Shown in pieces: positions 20,368 through 28,355 of a DNA stretch of 64,000 bases (positions are counted from its first letter, which is position 1; every line of letters begins with the position of its first letter). The notes under the pieces are model-generated. The model searched no databases and was not told the DNA's origin. It saw only the letters and a list, made by a program, of their open reading frames with translations. Origin of the DNA: JAHFPN01 sp963765745 (GTDB lineage Bacteria > Pseudomonadota > Alphaproteobacteria > Rhizobiales > Xanthobacteraceae). The stretch lies in NCBI GenBank assembly GCA_963765745.1, contig CAVXXM010000003.1:558001-622000 (forward strand), read 5' to 3'. The position numbers were made by a program, and so were the translations under genes.

Positions 20368-21569
20368 GCCGAGCCGCGCGCGGCGATGGCAAGCCGCTGC
20401 AGGTGTTCATCGTCGCGGGCGAGGCCTCCGGCGATCTGCTCGGCGCCGGACTGATGGCGGCACTTAGCGTGCGCTGCGGCGGGAAGGTGCGCTTCCGCGG
20501 CGTCGGCGGGCCGGCAATGGCGGCAGCGGGGCTGGAAAGTTTGTTTCCGCTGCCGGAGATCGCGATCATCGGCTTCAGCGGGCTGCTCACGGGCTTGCCG
20601 AAAATCCTGCGCCGCATTCGCGAGACCGCGGACGCGGTGCTCAATGCCCGGCCCGACGTATTCGTGCTGGTCGATGCACCCGATTTCACCCACCGGGTGG
20701 CGCGCCAAGTGCGCGCGGGCGATCCTGCGATCCCGATCGTCGATTACGTCTCGCCGACGGTGTGGGCGTGGCGGCCGGGGCGGGCGCGGGCCATGCGCGC
20801 CTATGTGGATCAAGTGCTGGCGCTCCTGCCGTTCGAGCCCGAGGTACACCGCAAACTCGGCGGGCCGCCCTGCACCTATGTCGGCCACCCGGTGATCGAG
20901 CGCGCCGCGGCGCTGCGTCCAACGGCTGCGGAAATGCGAAGACGCATGGTCGATCCGGCGCGGCTCCTGGTGCTGCCCGGCAGCCGCCGCAAGGAGATCG
21001 CGCGGCTGGGTCAGGTTTTCGGCGCGACGCTCGGGAAACTCGCCGCGCAAGGCATTGGATTTGAGGCGATCGTGCCGACACTGCCGGCGCTGCGGCCGGA
21101 AATAGCGGCAGCCGCCGCATCCTGGCCTGTTCCGGCGCGGATCGTGACGGAGCGCGCCGAGATCGACGAGGCATTTCGCACGGCGCGAGCGGCGCTGGCG
21201 GCGTCCGGCACCGTCACGCTGGAGCTCGCGGTTGCAGGTGTCCCAACCGTCGTCGCCTACCGACTTTCGTTCGTCGAGGTGCTGGTCGGCCAGCTGATGG
21301 TACGGGTGCCGAGCATCGTGCTGGCGAACCTGGTGCTCGGCGAGAATGCGATGTCCGAGTTCATCCAGCACCGGGCGACTGCGCGAAATCTGGCGGCCGC
21401 GCTGGCGCCGCTGCTCGGCGATACGCCGGAGCGGCGGCGGCAGGTCGAGGCGTTCAAGAAACTCGACGGGCTGATTGGGGTCGGCGGCGAGGCGCCGAGC
21501 GCGCGCGCGGCGCGGGCCGTGATCGAGACGTATGAAAAGAAAACGGAGCGCCAAGCGCCCCGTTCCTAG
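20364..21569 (+). CDS. lpxB: Lipid-A-disaccharide synthase
   Basis: GT19 glycosyltransferase joining lipid X and UDP-diacylglucosamine to form the lipid A disaccharide at the inner membrane. The 401 residues contain the start signature FIVAGEASGDLLGAGL, PDVFVLVDAPDF, YVSPTVWAWRPGRA and the donor-site region VLPGSRRKEIARL, with the C-terminal ASGTVTLELAVAGVP. GTG 20364 overlaps the lpxI stop. Its stop codon directly abuts the stop of the opposing gltA gene. Confidence 0.95.
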   Translation: MSRAARGDGKPLQVFIVAGEASGDLLGAGLMAALSVRCGGKVRFRGVGGPAMAAAGLESLFPLPEIAIIGFSGLLTGLPKILRRIRETADAVLNARPDVFVLVDAPDFTHRVARQVRAGDPAIPIVDYVSPTVWAWRPGRARAMRAYVDQVLALLPFEPEVHRKLGGPPCTYVGHPVIERAAALRPTAAEMRRRMVDPARLLVLPGSRRKEIARLGQVFGATLGKLAAQGIGFEAIVPTLPALRPEIAAAAASWPVPARIVTERAEIDEAFRTARAALAASGTVTLELAVAGVPTVVAYRLSFVEVLVGQLMVRVPSIVLANLVLGENAMSEFIQHRATARNLAAALAPLLGDTPERRRQVEAFKKLDGLIGVGGEAPSARAARAVIETYEKKTERQAPRS

Positions 21570-22877
21570 TCACTTCCTGCGCGAGATCGGCACGTAATCG
21601 CGCTTCTGGGCGCCGGTATAGAGCTGGCGCGGGCGGCCGATCTTCTGGCTCGGGTCCTCGATCATCTCTTTCCACTGGGCGATCCAGCCGACCGTGCGCG
21701 CGAGCGCGAAGAGGACCGTGAACATGGTGGTCGGAAAGCCCATCGCTTTCAGCGTGATGCCCGAATAGAAATCGATGTTCGGATAGAGCTTCTTCTCGAT
21801 GAAATAATCATCCTTGAGCGCGATGCGCTCGAGCTCCATGGCGACGTCCATGAGCGGATCGTCCTTGTGGCCGGTCTCGGTCAGCACCTCGTGGCAGGTC
21901 TTCTGCATGATTTTGGCGCGCGGGTCGTAGTTCTTGTAGACCCGGTGACCGAAGCCCATGAGGCGGAAGGAATCGTTCTTGTCCTTGGCGCGCTTGATGT
22001 ATTCGGGAATGCGGTCGACATGGCCGATCTCGGCGAGCATCTTGAGCGCGGCCTCGTTGGCGCCGCCGTGCGCCGGGCCCCATAAGCAGGCGATGCCGGC
22101 GGCGATGCAGGCGAACGGATTGGCGCCGGAAGAGCCCGCGAGCCGCACCGTCGAGGTCGAGGCGTTTTGCTCATGGTCGGCGTGCAGGATGAAGATGCGG
22201 TCCATGGCGCGCGCCAGCACCGGGTTGGCCTTGTAGTCCTCGGTCGGCACCGCGAAGCACATGCGCAGGAAATTCGCCGCGTAATCGAGATCGTTCTTCG
22301 GATAGACGAACGGCTGGCCGATCGAATACTTGAAGGCCATGGCCGCGAGCGTCGGCATTTTCGCGATCATGCGGATCGACGCGATCATGCGCTGCTGCGG
22401 GTCGGAAATATCGATGCTGTCGTGATAGAAGGCCGAGAGCGCGCCGACGCTGCCGACCATCACCGCCATCGGGTGCGCGTCGCGGCGGAAGCCCTGGAAG
22501 AAGCGGCTCATCTGCTCGTGCACCATGGTGTGGCGCGTCACCCGGTACACGAAGTCGGCGCGCTGCGCCGCAGTCGGCAGCTCGCCGTAAAGCAGCAGAT
22601 AGCAGGTCTCCAGGAAATCGCCGTGCTCGGCGAGTTGCTCGATCGGATAGCCGCGATAGAGCAGGATGCCTTCGTCGCCGTCGATATAGGTGATCTTGCT
22701 GTCGCAGCTCGCGGTCGAGGTGAAACCGGGGTCGTAGGTGAACATCCCGGTGTCGCCGTAAAACTTGCTGAGGTCGACGACGTCGGGGCCGATGGTGCCT
22801 TCCATGACCGGAAGGTCCCAGGCCTTGTTGCCGACCGTCAGATGCGCGGATTTCGCCTTGGGGTTCTTGGCGTCCAT
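21570..22877 (-). CDS. gltA: Citrate synthase
   Basis: Condenses acetyl-CoA and oxaloacetate at the entry to the TCA cycle. The 435 residues are of the Gram-negative type II hexameric length. The catalytic histidines lie in HADHEQNASTSTVRLAGSS and GPAHGGANEAAL, and the aspartate region lies in GFGHRVYKNYDPRAKIM. It converges on lpxB with no intergenic base between the two stop codons. No terminator is seen between them. Confidence 0.97.
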   Translation of the reverse strand: MDAKNPKAKSAHLTVGNKAWDLPVMEGTIGPDVVDLSKFYGDTGMFTYDPGFTSTASCDSKITYIDGDEGILLYRGYPIEQLAEHGDFLETCYLLLYGELPTAAQRADFVYRVTRHTMVHEQMSRFFQGFRRDAHPMAVMVGSVGALSAFYHDSIDISDPQQRMIASIRMIAKMPTLAAMAFKYSIGQPFVYPKNDLDYAANFLRMCFAVPTEDYKANPVLARAMDRIFILHADHEQNASTSTVRLAGSSGANPFACIAAGIACLWGPAHGGANEAALKMLAEIGHVDRIPEYIKRAKDKNDSFRLMGFGHRVYKNYDPRAKIMQKTCHEVLTETGHKDDPLMDVAMELERIALKDDYFIEKKLYPNIDFYSGITLKAMGFPTTMFTVLFALARTVGWIAQWKEMIEDPSQKIGRPRQLYTGAQKRDYVPISRRK

Positions 22878-23157
22878 CGCGGTGTTCCTAGTCGATCGAA
22901 ACGGGTGGGCGGCGACGATTGCTGGCGTCCGGTTCAGGCGGCGAAATTCGTAGACCTAATGTGGGGCGCGGGCAAGTGCGGTGCAACATGGCTTTGGTAG
23001 GTGTCGTGGCCGGGCCTTGCGTTCGGCATTCAGGTTTTGAACGGCGCAAGGCGAGTCGTGGGGATAAGTGTCCGCTTCTGACCTTAGCCAGACAAGCGTA
23101 GCATGTGCGTCCTTTCATGGATGACGCGCGTATCTTATTTTCTTATCGACGGAATGA
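22878..23157. other. Intergenic region upstream of gltA
   Basis: About 280 bp that must contain the gltA promoter (minus strand), but I do not see a confident consensus pair. Base composition drops from about 23100 onward, marking the edge of the islet between gltA and gltX. Small ORFs here have no family signal. Confidence 0.5.
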
Positions 23158-23171
23158 TTGATCAAAATCAA
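23158..23171. promoter_or_regulatory. FNR/FixK-type binding site (perfect TTGAT-N4-ATCAA)
   Basis: TTGATCAAAATCAA matches the consensus of the Crp/Fnr-family oxygen regulators FNR, FixK and Anr in both half-sites. The centre (23164.5) would sit at -41.5 for a start near 23206, with a weak -10 (TTTACT, 23193-23198) and the first ATG of the downstream gene at 23243. That spacing fits a class II activator site. Which family member binds is unknown. Confidence 0.7.
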
Positions 23172-23242
23172 TACGTCGCTGCACTCGAGGAATTTACTGT
23201 GCACTGTTACGGATGTTTTGCAAAAAACATCCGCAAACGATC

Positions 23243-23719
23243 ATGGGTCGAATGATGAACGATATCAATGAACTGCCGAACAAATCGGCCAGCTCGCGCG
23301 GCATGACCAACATTGCATCGGGCCGCCCTCGCTGGGCTCTTGCCGCCGCCATCATCGCGGTTCTGTTTGGCGTCCTGACTGTATTGTCGGGTGGACGGGC
23401 GCTCTTCGGTGGCGATGCTGCACGTGAAGCCGTCGGCAACGCAGTTACATTCGTGCTCTGGTTCAACTTTTTCTCGGGCTTTATCTACGTGCTTGCCGGC
23501 ATAGGCCTGTTTCTGTGGAGACGGTGGGCAGCGCTACTTTCTGCCCTCATCGCCATCACAACCCTCCTCGTTTTTTCCGCGTTCGGCTGGCACGTGGCGA
23601 CTGGTGGCGCCTTCGAAATGCGGACCGTGGGAGCAATGATATTGAGGAGCGGCACTTGGATTGTGATAGCAATCCTCGCATGTCGGGCGCTGGGATGCTT
23701 GACGCCGAAAAATGTCTAA
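23243..23719 (+). CDS. Hypothetical four-helix membrane protein, probable low-oxygen regulon member
   Basis: About 158 residues with four hydrophobic segments (roughly residues 35-55, 70-95, 98-120 and 130-150), predicted in the inner membrane. No family recognised; small aromatic-rich four-helix proteins of this kind are usually annotated as hypothetical. The start could be ATG 23243, 23252 or 23255, and an upstream ATG at 23213 overlaps a small hairpin and is less likely. The gene lies in lower-GC sequence between gltA and gltX behind an FNR/FixK box. No operon partner follows; a gltX fragment begins 77 nt downstream. Confidence 0.65.
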   Translation: MGRMMNDINELPNKSASSRGMTNIASGRPRWALAAAIIAVLFGVLTVLSGGRALFGGDAAREAVGNAVTFVLWFNFFSGFIYVLAGIGLFLWRRWAALLSALIAITTLLVFSAFGWHVATGGAFEMRTVGAMILRSGTWIVIAILACRALGCLTPKNV

Positions 23720-23795
23720 CAAACGCTATTGACCCACTATCCAACATGCCGCTACTCGCCATCATGGCCGGAGACGAGGCTGGACGGATAAGTAT

Positions 23796-23870
23796 CGCCG
23801 AGGTTCAGGCCGCCGCCGCGAGGCCGGCTTGATCCTTCAGACGTGCGAGGCTCTCGGCCTTGCTGAGCAC
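23796..23870 (-). pseudogene. gltX 3'-terminal fragment, copy C
   Basis: Read on the minus strand it encodes a copy of the GltX C-terminus, VLSKAESLARLKDQAGLAAAA followed by TGA and the same downstream bases (ACCTCGGCG) as gltX itself. It covers about the last 21 codons. About nine codon differences from gltX are synonymous and two change the residue (Gly to Ser, Val to Leu). Upstream homology stops abruptly at the GAGCAC position. It marks the left boundary of the livM compartment. Confidence 0.8.
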
Positions 23871-23947
23871 AAATCTTGGGCCGGGCAGTAGCGTCTTCCA
23901 TCGCCCAAGGCGAGTGGCCGGGACGAGGGGGCGATCGTATCCCCCAA

Positions 23948-24958
23948 TCAGCTTCGATACCTTTTCGCCGCGTCGATCAAGCTGGCGAATCCACCGGCAA
24001 TGCCGCGCGGGAAAAAGAACACGACGAGGATAAGCAACAGGCCGAACATCGCGTAACGCCCGACGGTCCACTGCGACGCAACCTCTTCCAGGCCCACGAA
24101 GGCGAACGCTCCCAGCACCGGCCCCAGGAAGTGTCGCGAGCCACCCATCACAGTGGCGAGAACCAGTTGCATGGAGAAAATCCAATGAAGTTGTTCGGGC
24201 GTGATTTGCCGGGCCAACTGCCCGTATAGGCCTCCGGCAAGACCCACAAAAAACCCGGAAAGAATGAACGCGTACCACCGGTATCGCCACACCGGAATGC
24301 CGATGAAGGCGGCCCGCGTTTCGTTGTCCCTGATCGCCCTGAGCGCTAGGCCGAACGGCGACCGGCTGATCCTCCACAGCACCAGAACCGACGCGATGAA
24401 GGCGGCGACGATCACAGGATAGAACGCGGCAATAAATTCGGCGGGGCCAAAACTGACGCCAAGCAGTGTGAGGCGGGGAATATACATCGAGCCTTCTCCG
24501 AGAAGATACAGCGCCCATCCCAACCCGCCGAATAGCCGGAACACCGCCCCGTTGATGACCAAGGAATACGCCACCATGGAAAATGCGAGCGTAAGAATGG
24601 CGAAAAATATCTTCGTGGTGCGGACGCTGAAGAACCCGATCACGGCGGCAAAGCTGGTCGAGGCGAGCACGCCGGACGCAAAATATCCTTCGAAGGAATC
24701 GACGGGAGAAAATCGGACTAGAAATGCGCCGGTATAGGCCGCCACGCCGAAATAAGTGGCGTGGCCGAGCGAGAATGATCCGGCGGTTCCGTAAAGCAGA
24801 TTCAAGCCCAGGCACGCGATGGAAAATACCAGCATGTGGGACAGGATGATGAGCGGATAGGCGGCGAGGACGAACGGCATGAGCATGAGCGCGAAGCCCG
24901 CGGCTCCGGCGAAAAGGAGCGCACGAACCCAGCCGACGCGCCAAGCGCCTTTCGACAT
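23948..24958 (-). CDS. Branched-chain amino acid ABC transporter permease, LivM type (orphan)
   Basis: 336 residues with about ten transmembrane segments. Family marks include the early GTAGSFSLGHATYFGVAAYTG region (about residues 58-78) and the ATPase-contact loop SRSPFGLALRAIRDNETRAAFIG (about 205-227), as in LivM subunits of HAAT uptake systems. No livH, livG, livF or substrate-binding gene lies in the window, so it is either an orphan subunit working with partners elsewhere or a relic of a transferred operon. It is intact. A diverged 45-bp repeat lies 38 bp upstream, and gltX fragment copies lie on both sides. Confidence 0.85.
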   Translation of the reverse strand: MSKGAWRVGWVRALLFAGAAGFALMLMPFVLAAYPLIILSHMLVFSIACLGLNLLYGTAGSFSLGHATYFGVAAYTGAFLVRFSPVDSFEGYFASGVLASTSFAAVIGFFSVRTTKIFFAILTLAFSMVAYSLVINGAVFRLFGGLGWALYLLGEGSMYIPRLTLLGVSFGPAEFIAAFYPVIVAAFIASVLVLWRISRSPFGLALRAIRDNETRAAFIGIPVWRYRWYAFILSGFFVGLAGGLYGQLARQITPEQLHWIFSMQLVLATVMGGSRHFLGPVLGAFAFVGLEEVASQWTVGRYAMFGLLLILVVFFFPRGIAGGFASLIDAAKRYRS

Positions 24959-24995
24959 TGCTTACGTTCCAGTAACGATCAGGCGCCTCGATGAG

Positions 24996-25040
24996 GTCTG
25001 CTATTGGTACGAAGCGGACTATCGACAAACTCGATCATTG
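24996..25040. repeat. 45-bp dispersed repeat, copy 1 (imperfect palindrome)
   Basis: Aligns without gaps to 26669-26713 with 33 of 45 positions identical. It begins with a small palindrome, GTCTGC...GCGGAC. Both copies sit just upstream of a minus-strand gene (livM here). Similar short palindromic repeats are scattered in genomes of this group; the function is unknown. Confidence 0.55.
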
Positions 25041-25056
25041 CCAAACCGAACGTTCT

Positions 25057-25070
25057 TTGATCTGCGTCAA
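25057..25070. promoter_or_regulatory. FNR/FixK-type binding site (TTGAT-N4-GTCAA)
   Basis: TTGATCTGCGTCAA differs from the symmetric consensus by one base. Placing its centre at -41.5 puts a transcription start near 25105. An AT-rich -10 (ATAAAT, about 25094-25099) lies at the right distance and the ATG at 25115 is just downstream. It could also act leftward towards livM, about 100 bp away. Confidence 0.65.
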
Positions 25071-25114
25071 AGTGTTTAGCGATGTTTCCCGTCATAAATA
25101 ATCGAAGTGCATTC

Positions 25115-25360
25115 ATGACAGACGTCGTCAAACCCGTATCGACTTGGCGCAAGGTATTCGCGGCCATACTTGATTTCTTGACGGTCTTTTTTGTCGGCGG
25201 CTATATCATCGGCTACTCGACCGGCGACTTGACGACCGACGGGTTCAAGCTCGACGGAATGCCGGCGCTGATCTTGTTCGCGCTGATCGTTGTCTACTTC
25301 GTAGTCGGCAGCAAGTATTTAGGCGGTACGATTTGGCAACGCATCCTCAGCGCGCGGTAA
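25115..25360 (+). CDS. Small RDD-like membrane protein
   Basis: 81 residues with two hydrophobic helices (about 13-33 and 48-68). The first has an RDD-like start (WRKVFAAILDFLTVFFVGGYIIGY), and the end (GGTIWQRILSAR) resembles the GGT-x-G/W-R-I-L motif closing many RDD domains. It is shorter than typical RDD proteins (about 130 or more residues), so it may be a minimal form. ATG 25115 is favoured because ATG 25082 would lie upstream of the -10 implied by the FNR/FixK box. Function unknown. Confidence 0.6.
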   Translation: MTDVVKPVSTWRKVFAAILDFLTVFFVGGYIIGYSTGDLTTDGFKLDGMPALILFALIVVYFVVGSKYLGGTIWQRILSAR

Positions 25361-25420
25361 ATAAAAAATAGCTATTCGATTTTTTTGCCAAGTCAGGAAG
25401 ATCGTTTCCGGCACAGATAT

Positions 25421-25513
25421 CGCCGCGGCTTACGCCGCCGCCGCAACCCCGGCCTGATCCTTCAGGCGCGCGAGGCTTTCGGTTTTGCCGAGCACCGCGA
25501 GTACTTCGAAAAA
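25421..25513 (-). pseudogene. gltX 3'-terminal fragment, copy B
   Basis: Minus-strand reading gives FEVLAVLGKTESLARLKDQ followed by AGVAAAA and a TAA stop, matching the GltX end at 25 of 26 residues. Ten nucleotide differences, including the stop codon change, are synonymous; only Ala to Thr changes the protein. The alignment to gltX is ungapped for about 93 bp and stops near the TTCGAA. It separates the livM compartment from the Tim44-like gene. Confidence 0.85.
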
Positions 25514-25604
25514 ATGTTGGTCGCGCGACGAGGCCGCTTTAGAACCGCAATCCTGCAAGAGCCCTAACCCCGGTAGCGTGCTTCCCACTCTCTAGAGAAA
25601 CGGG

Positions 25605-25635
25605 AAAAAAATGGCCGGGCAATAGGCCCGGCCAT
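25605..25635 (-). terminator. Rho-independent terminator of the Tim44-like gene
   Basis: A perfect 10-bp stem (ATGGCCGGGC / GCCCGGCCAT, 25611-25635) with a 5-nt loop is followed on the minus strand by seven T residues (A run 25605-25611 on the plus strand). It begins 25 nt after the stop of the minus-strand gene. Confidence 0.85.
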
Positions 25636-25659
25636 TGCATGAATGCCGAAGCTAGAATG

Positions 25660-26601
25660 TCAGGCGGTCTGCTGGATCGCCGAAACCACCCACGGTGCGC
25701 CCCGCGCGCGGCGGAAAGTCCAATACTCGACGCCCTCATCGGGGGTATCGCCGCCATCGACCATGCGGCCGCTGGCGCGGTCCAGCGTCTTGTCGACCTG
25801 CTGATAGCGCATGGCGACGGTCGCATACTCGTCGTCGCCTTCGCGCCAAGCCTCGGCAAGATCTCCCTGCAGCAACTTGACGTCGGTGAGCTTGTTGACG
25901 ACGCCGCGGCTCGCGTTCGCCGACAGTTCCTCCGAGTAGTAGGACAGCATTTCGGGCGTCACGCGCAAACGCAGCGCGCCGAGGTCTTCGTTGCTGTAGG
26001 CGGTCTGGACTTCGCCGAGCGTCCGCTCGAAGGCTTGGTAGTCTTCGGGCTTGATCTCGACCGGCGCCTCGGCGGCGGAACCGCCGAGGAAGCTGCCGCG
26101 CGGCTGGGCATCGTTGACGCCCAGGTCACGCATCGCCGGACCGCCGGCGAAGGCCGATGCAGGCTGCGAGCGCCGCTGCCACCAGCGCCATGCCAGCATC
26201 GCGACGATCACGACCAGGCCGACCTGCAACAGCAGGCCGATGAACGAGGCGATGCCGGCGAGGCCGCCCATGAAGCCATTACCAGCCAGAAGTCCGATCA
26301 GGCCGGCGCCGAGGAAACCGGCGGCAAGACCGCCGAGCAGACCCGGGCGATTGAGCAGCCCGCCGGGTTGCGATACCGGAGCCGCCGGACGCGCAACCGA
26401 CGGACCGGGCTGCGTCACTGAGCGCTCAATCGGACGTGCGGTGTTCGGCGCGGTCGCGGTCGGCGGCGGCGCGGAAAAGGTCCGGTTGCCGCGGCTGCCC
26501 GAGTTCATTCTCGGAGCCGCGGTGGCCTCGACGGCTATGAAGGCGAGCGTGACCGCAATGGTCAGAAGAACGATCAGCGGACGAAGTTGTGGGCGAAACA
26601 T
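25660..26601 (-). CDS. Tim44-like domain protein
   Basis: 313 residues. A signal or anchor sequence (about 9-28, ending ATAAP) is followed by a Pro/Ala-rich low-complexity linker (about 40-85), a glycine-rich hydrophobic stretch (about 85-140, LLGGLAAGFLGAGLIGLL) ending in a basic WRWWQRRS, and a C-terminal Tim44-like domain (about 180-313, DYQAFERTLGEVQTAYSNEDLGALR ... VEYWTFRRARGAPWVVSAIQ). Bacterial Tim44-like proteins are membrane-associated and linked to membrane-protein homeostasis; the exact role is unknown. It lies between gltX and its fragment copy B with its own terminator. Confidence 0.85.
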   Translation of the reverse strand: MFRPQLRPLIVLLTIAVTLAFIAVEATAAPRMNSGSRGNRTFSAPPPTATAPNTARPIERSVTQPGPSVARPAAPVSQPGGLLNRPGLLGGLAAGFLGAGLIGLLAGNGFMGGLAGIASFIGLLLQVGLVVIVAMLAWRWWQRRSQPASAFAGGPAMRDLGVNDAQPRGSFLGGSAAEAPVEIKPEDYQAFERTLGEVQTAYSNEDLGALRLRVTPEMLSYYSEELSANASRGVVNKLTDVKLLQGDLAEAWREGDDEYATVAMRYQQVDKTLDRASGRMVDGGDTPDEGVEYWTFRRARGAPWVVSAIQQTA

Positions 26602-26668
26602 GCGGGTTCCTCTCTCTGGGTCCTTCGACCCATTGGCGTTCTTGAAGCATACCGTAGCATAGCACGAT

Positions 26669-26713
26669 GTCCGTTCGTGGCATGGAGCGGACGATCAACA
26701 AACTCGGGTATTG
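26669..26713. repeat. 45-bp dispersed repeat, copy 2 (imperfect palindrome)
   Basis: Partner of 24996-25040. It starts with GTCCGTTCGTGGCATGGAGCGGAC, an imperfect palindrome, and ends in ACAAACTCGGGTATTG. It sits between the gltX stop and the start of the Tim44-like gene. Confidence 0.55.
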
Positions 26714-26740
26714 TCGCACTGATGCGCTAACCGCCGAGGT

Positions 26741-28171
26741 TCAAGCAGCCGCCGCGACTCCGGCCTGGTCCTTGAGGCGCGCGAGGCTCTCGGCCTTGCC
26801 GAGCACCGCGAGCACTTCGAAAATGCCGGGCGAGGCGCCGCGGCCGGTGAGCGCCGCGCGCAAGGGCTGGGCCAGCGCGCCGAGCTTGAGGCCCTCGCGT
26901 TCGGCATAGGTGCGCAGCGCCGCCTCGGTGGCTTCGACGGTCCAGGGCTCGATCGCCTCCAGCAGCTTCAGCATGCGCGCGACGATGGCGCGGCCTTCAG
27001 GGCTCAAGAGTTCGCGCGCTTTTTCGTCGAGATCGAGCGGCCGGTCCACCAGCACGTAGTTCGCGCTGTCGATCAGCTCCACCAGCGTCTTGGCGCGCTC
27101 CTTGAGCCCGCCCATTGCGGCAAGCAGCCGGTCGAGCTTGTTAGAGATACGGATGGCAATTGCGGTGCCGTCGGGCAAGTGCGGCAGGAGTTTCTCCACG
27201 GCGGCAAGCACCTCCGCGTCGCTCATGGCGCGCAGATAGTGCCCGTTCAGGTTCTCCAGCTTGGCGAAATCGAAGCGCGCCGCCGAGCGGCCGACGTGCT
27301 CGAAATCGAACAGCGCGACCATCTGCTCGGTCGAGAAGATTTCCTGGTCGCCGTGGCTCCAGCCGAGGCGGACGAGATAATTGCGCAGCGCCGGGGGAAT
27401 AAATCCCATGGCGCGATAGGCCTCGACGCCGAGCGCGCCGTGGCGCTTGGAGAGCTTGGCGCCGTCCGGCCCGTGGATCAGCGAGATGTGGGCCATCTTG
27501 GGAATTTCCCAGCCGAGCGCGTCGTAGATCTGCGACTGGCGGGCGGCGTTGTTGAGATGGTCGTCGCCGCGGATGATGTGGGTGACGCCCATGTCGTGAT
27601 CGTCGACCACGACCGAGAGCATGTAGGTCGGCGTGCCGTCGGAGCGCAGCAATACCAAGTCATCGAGCTCGGTGTTCTGCCAGACGACCTTGCCCTGCAC
27701 CAAATCCTCGACCACGGTTTCACCGTCCTGGCGCGCTTTGAGGCGGATCGCGGGCTGCACGTCGGGCGGCGCTTCGGCCGGATCGCGGTCGCGCCAGCGG
27801 CCGTCATAGCGCGCCATGCGGCCTTCGCGCCGCGCGGCATCGCGCAGCTCCTGCAGCTCCTGCGGGGTGGCATAGCAGCGATAGGCGCGGCCGACGGCGA
27901 TCAGCGCCTCGGCGACCTCGCGGTGGCGGGCGGCGCGCGAGAATTGATAGACGACGTCGCCGTCCCAGCCGATCTCGAGCCAGCTAAGCCCATCAAGGAT
28001 CGCGTCGATCGCTTCCTTGGTGGAGCGCTGGCGGTCGGTGTCCTCGATGCGCAAATGCATCTTGCCGCCGTGGCGGCGGGCATAGAGCCAGTTGAACAGC
28101 GCGGTGCGCGCGCCGCCGATATGCAGGAAGCCGGTCGGCGAGGGCGCGAAGCGGGTGACGATTCCGGTCAT
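26741..28171 (-). CDS. gltX: Glutamyl-tRNA synthetase
   Basis: Class I synthetase charging tRNA-Glu (and, where GatCAB is present, tRNA-Gln). The 476 residues include the HIGH-type motif FLHIGGARTALFNWLY (about 15-30), GDDHLNN and the KMSKS-type motif AKLSKRHGA (about 240), then the helical anticodon-binding domain. The last 26 codons occur again at 25421-25513 and in part at 23796-23870. A separate glnS gene is divergent from it across a 184-bp gap that must hold both promoters. Confidence 0.96.
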   Translation of the reverse strand: MTGIVTRFAPSPTGFLHIGGARTALFNWLYARRHGGKMHLRIEDTDRQRSTKEAIDAILDGLSWLEIGWDGDVVYQFSRAARHREVAEALIAVGRAYRCYATPQELQELRDAARREGRMARYDGRWRDRDPAEAPPDVQPAIRLKARQDGETVVEDLVQGKVVWQNTELDDLVLLRSDGTPTYMLSVVVDDHDMGVTHIIRGDDHLNNAARQSQIYDALGWEIPKMAHISLIHGPDGAKLSKRHGALGVEAYRAMGFIPPALRNYLVRLGWSHGDQEIFSTEQMVALFDFEHVGRSAARFDFAKLENLNGHYLRAMSDAEVLAAVEKLLPHLPDGTAIAIRISNKLDRLLAAMGGLKERAKTLVELIDSANYVLVDRPLDLDEKARELLSPEGRAIVARMLKLLEAIEPWTVEATEAALRTYAEREGLKLGALAQPLRAALTGRGASPGIFEVLAVLGKAESLARLKDQAGVAAAA

Positions 28172-28355
28172 GTCATGGTGAGTAGTTGCCGCGGGCGGCT
28201 GTCAATGTCGCGGGCTCGTGTACCATAGGTGCGAAGCGGATCAAGGCGGCCGCGTCCCGACAATTCTCCTCAAAAGCGCCTTGCGCCCGCGCGCGAATTT
28301 GTCACAAAGGCGCGCGCCTCGTGAGCGAGGCGGAATCGGCAACAGGGTTCGGATT

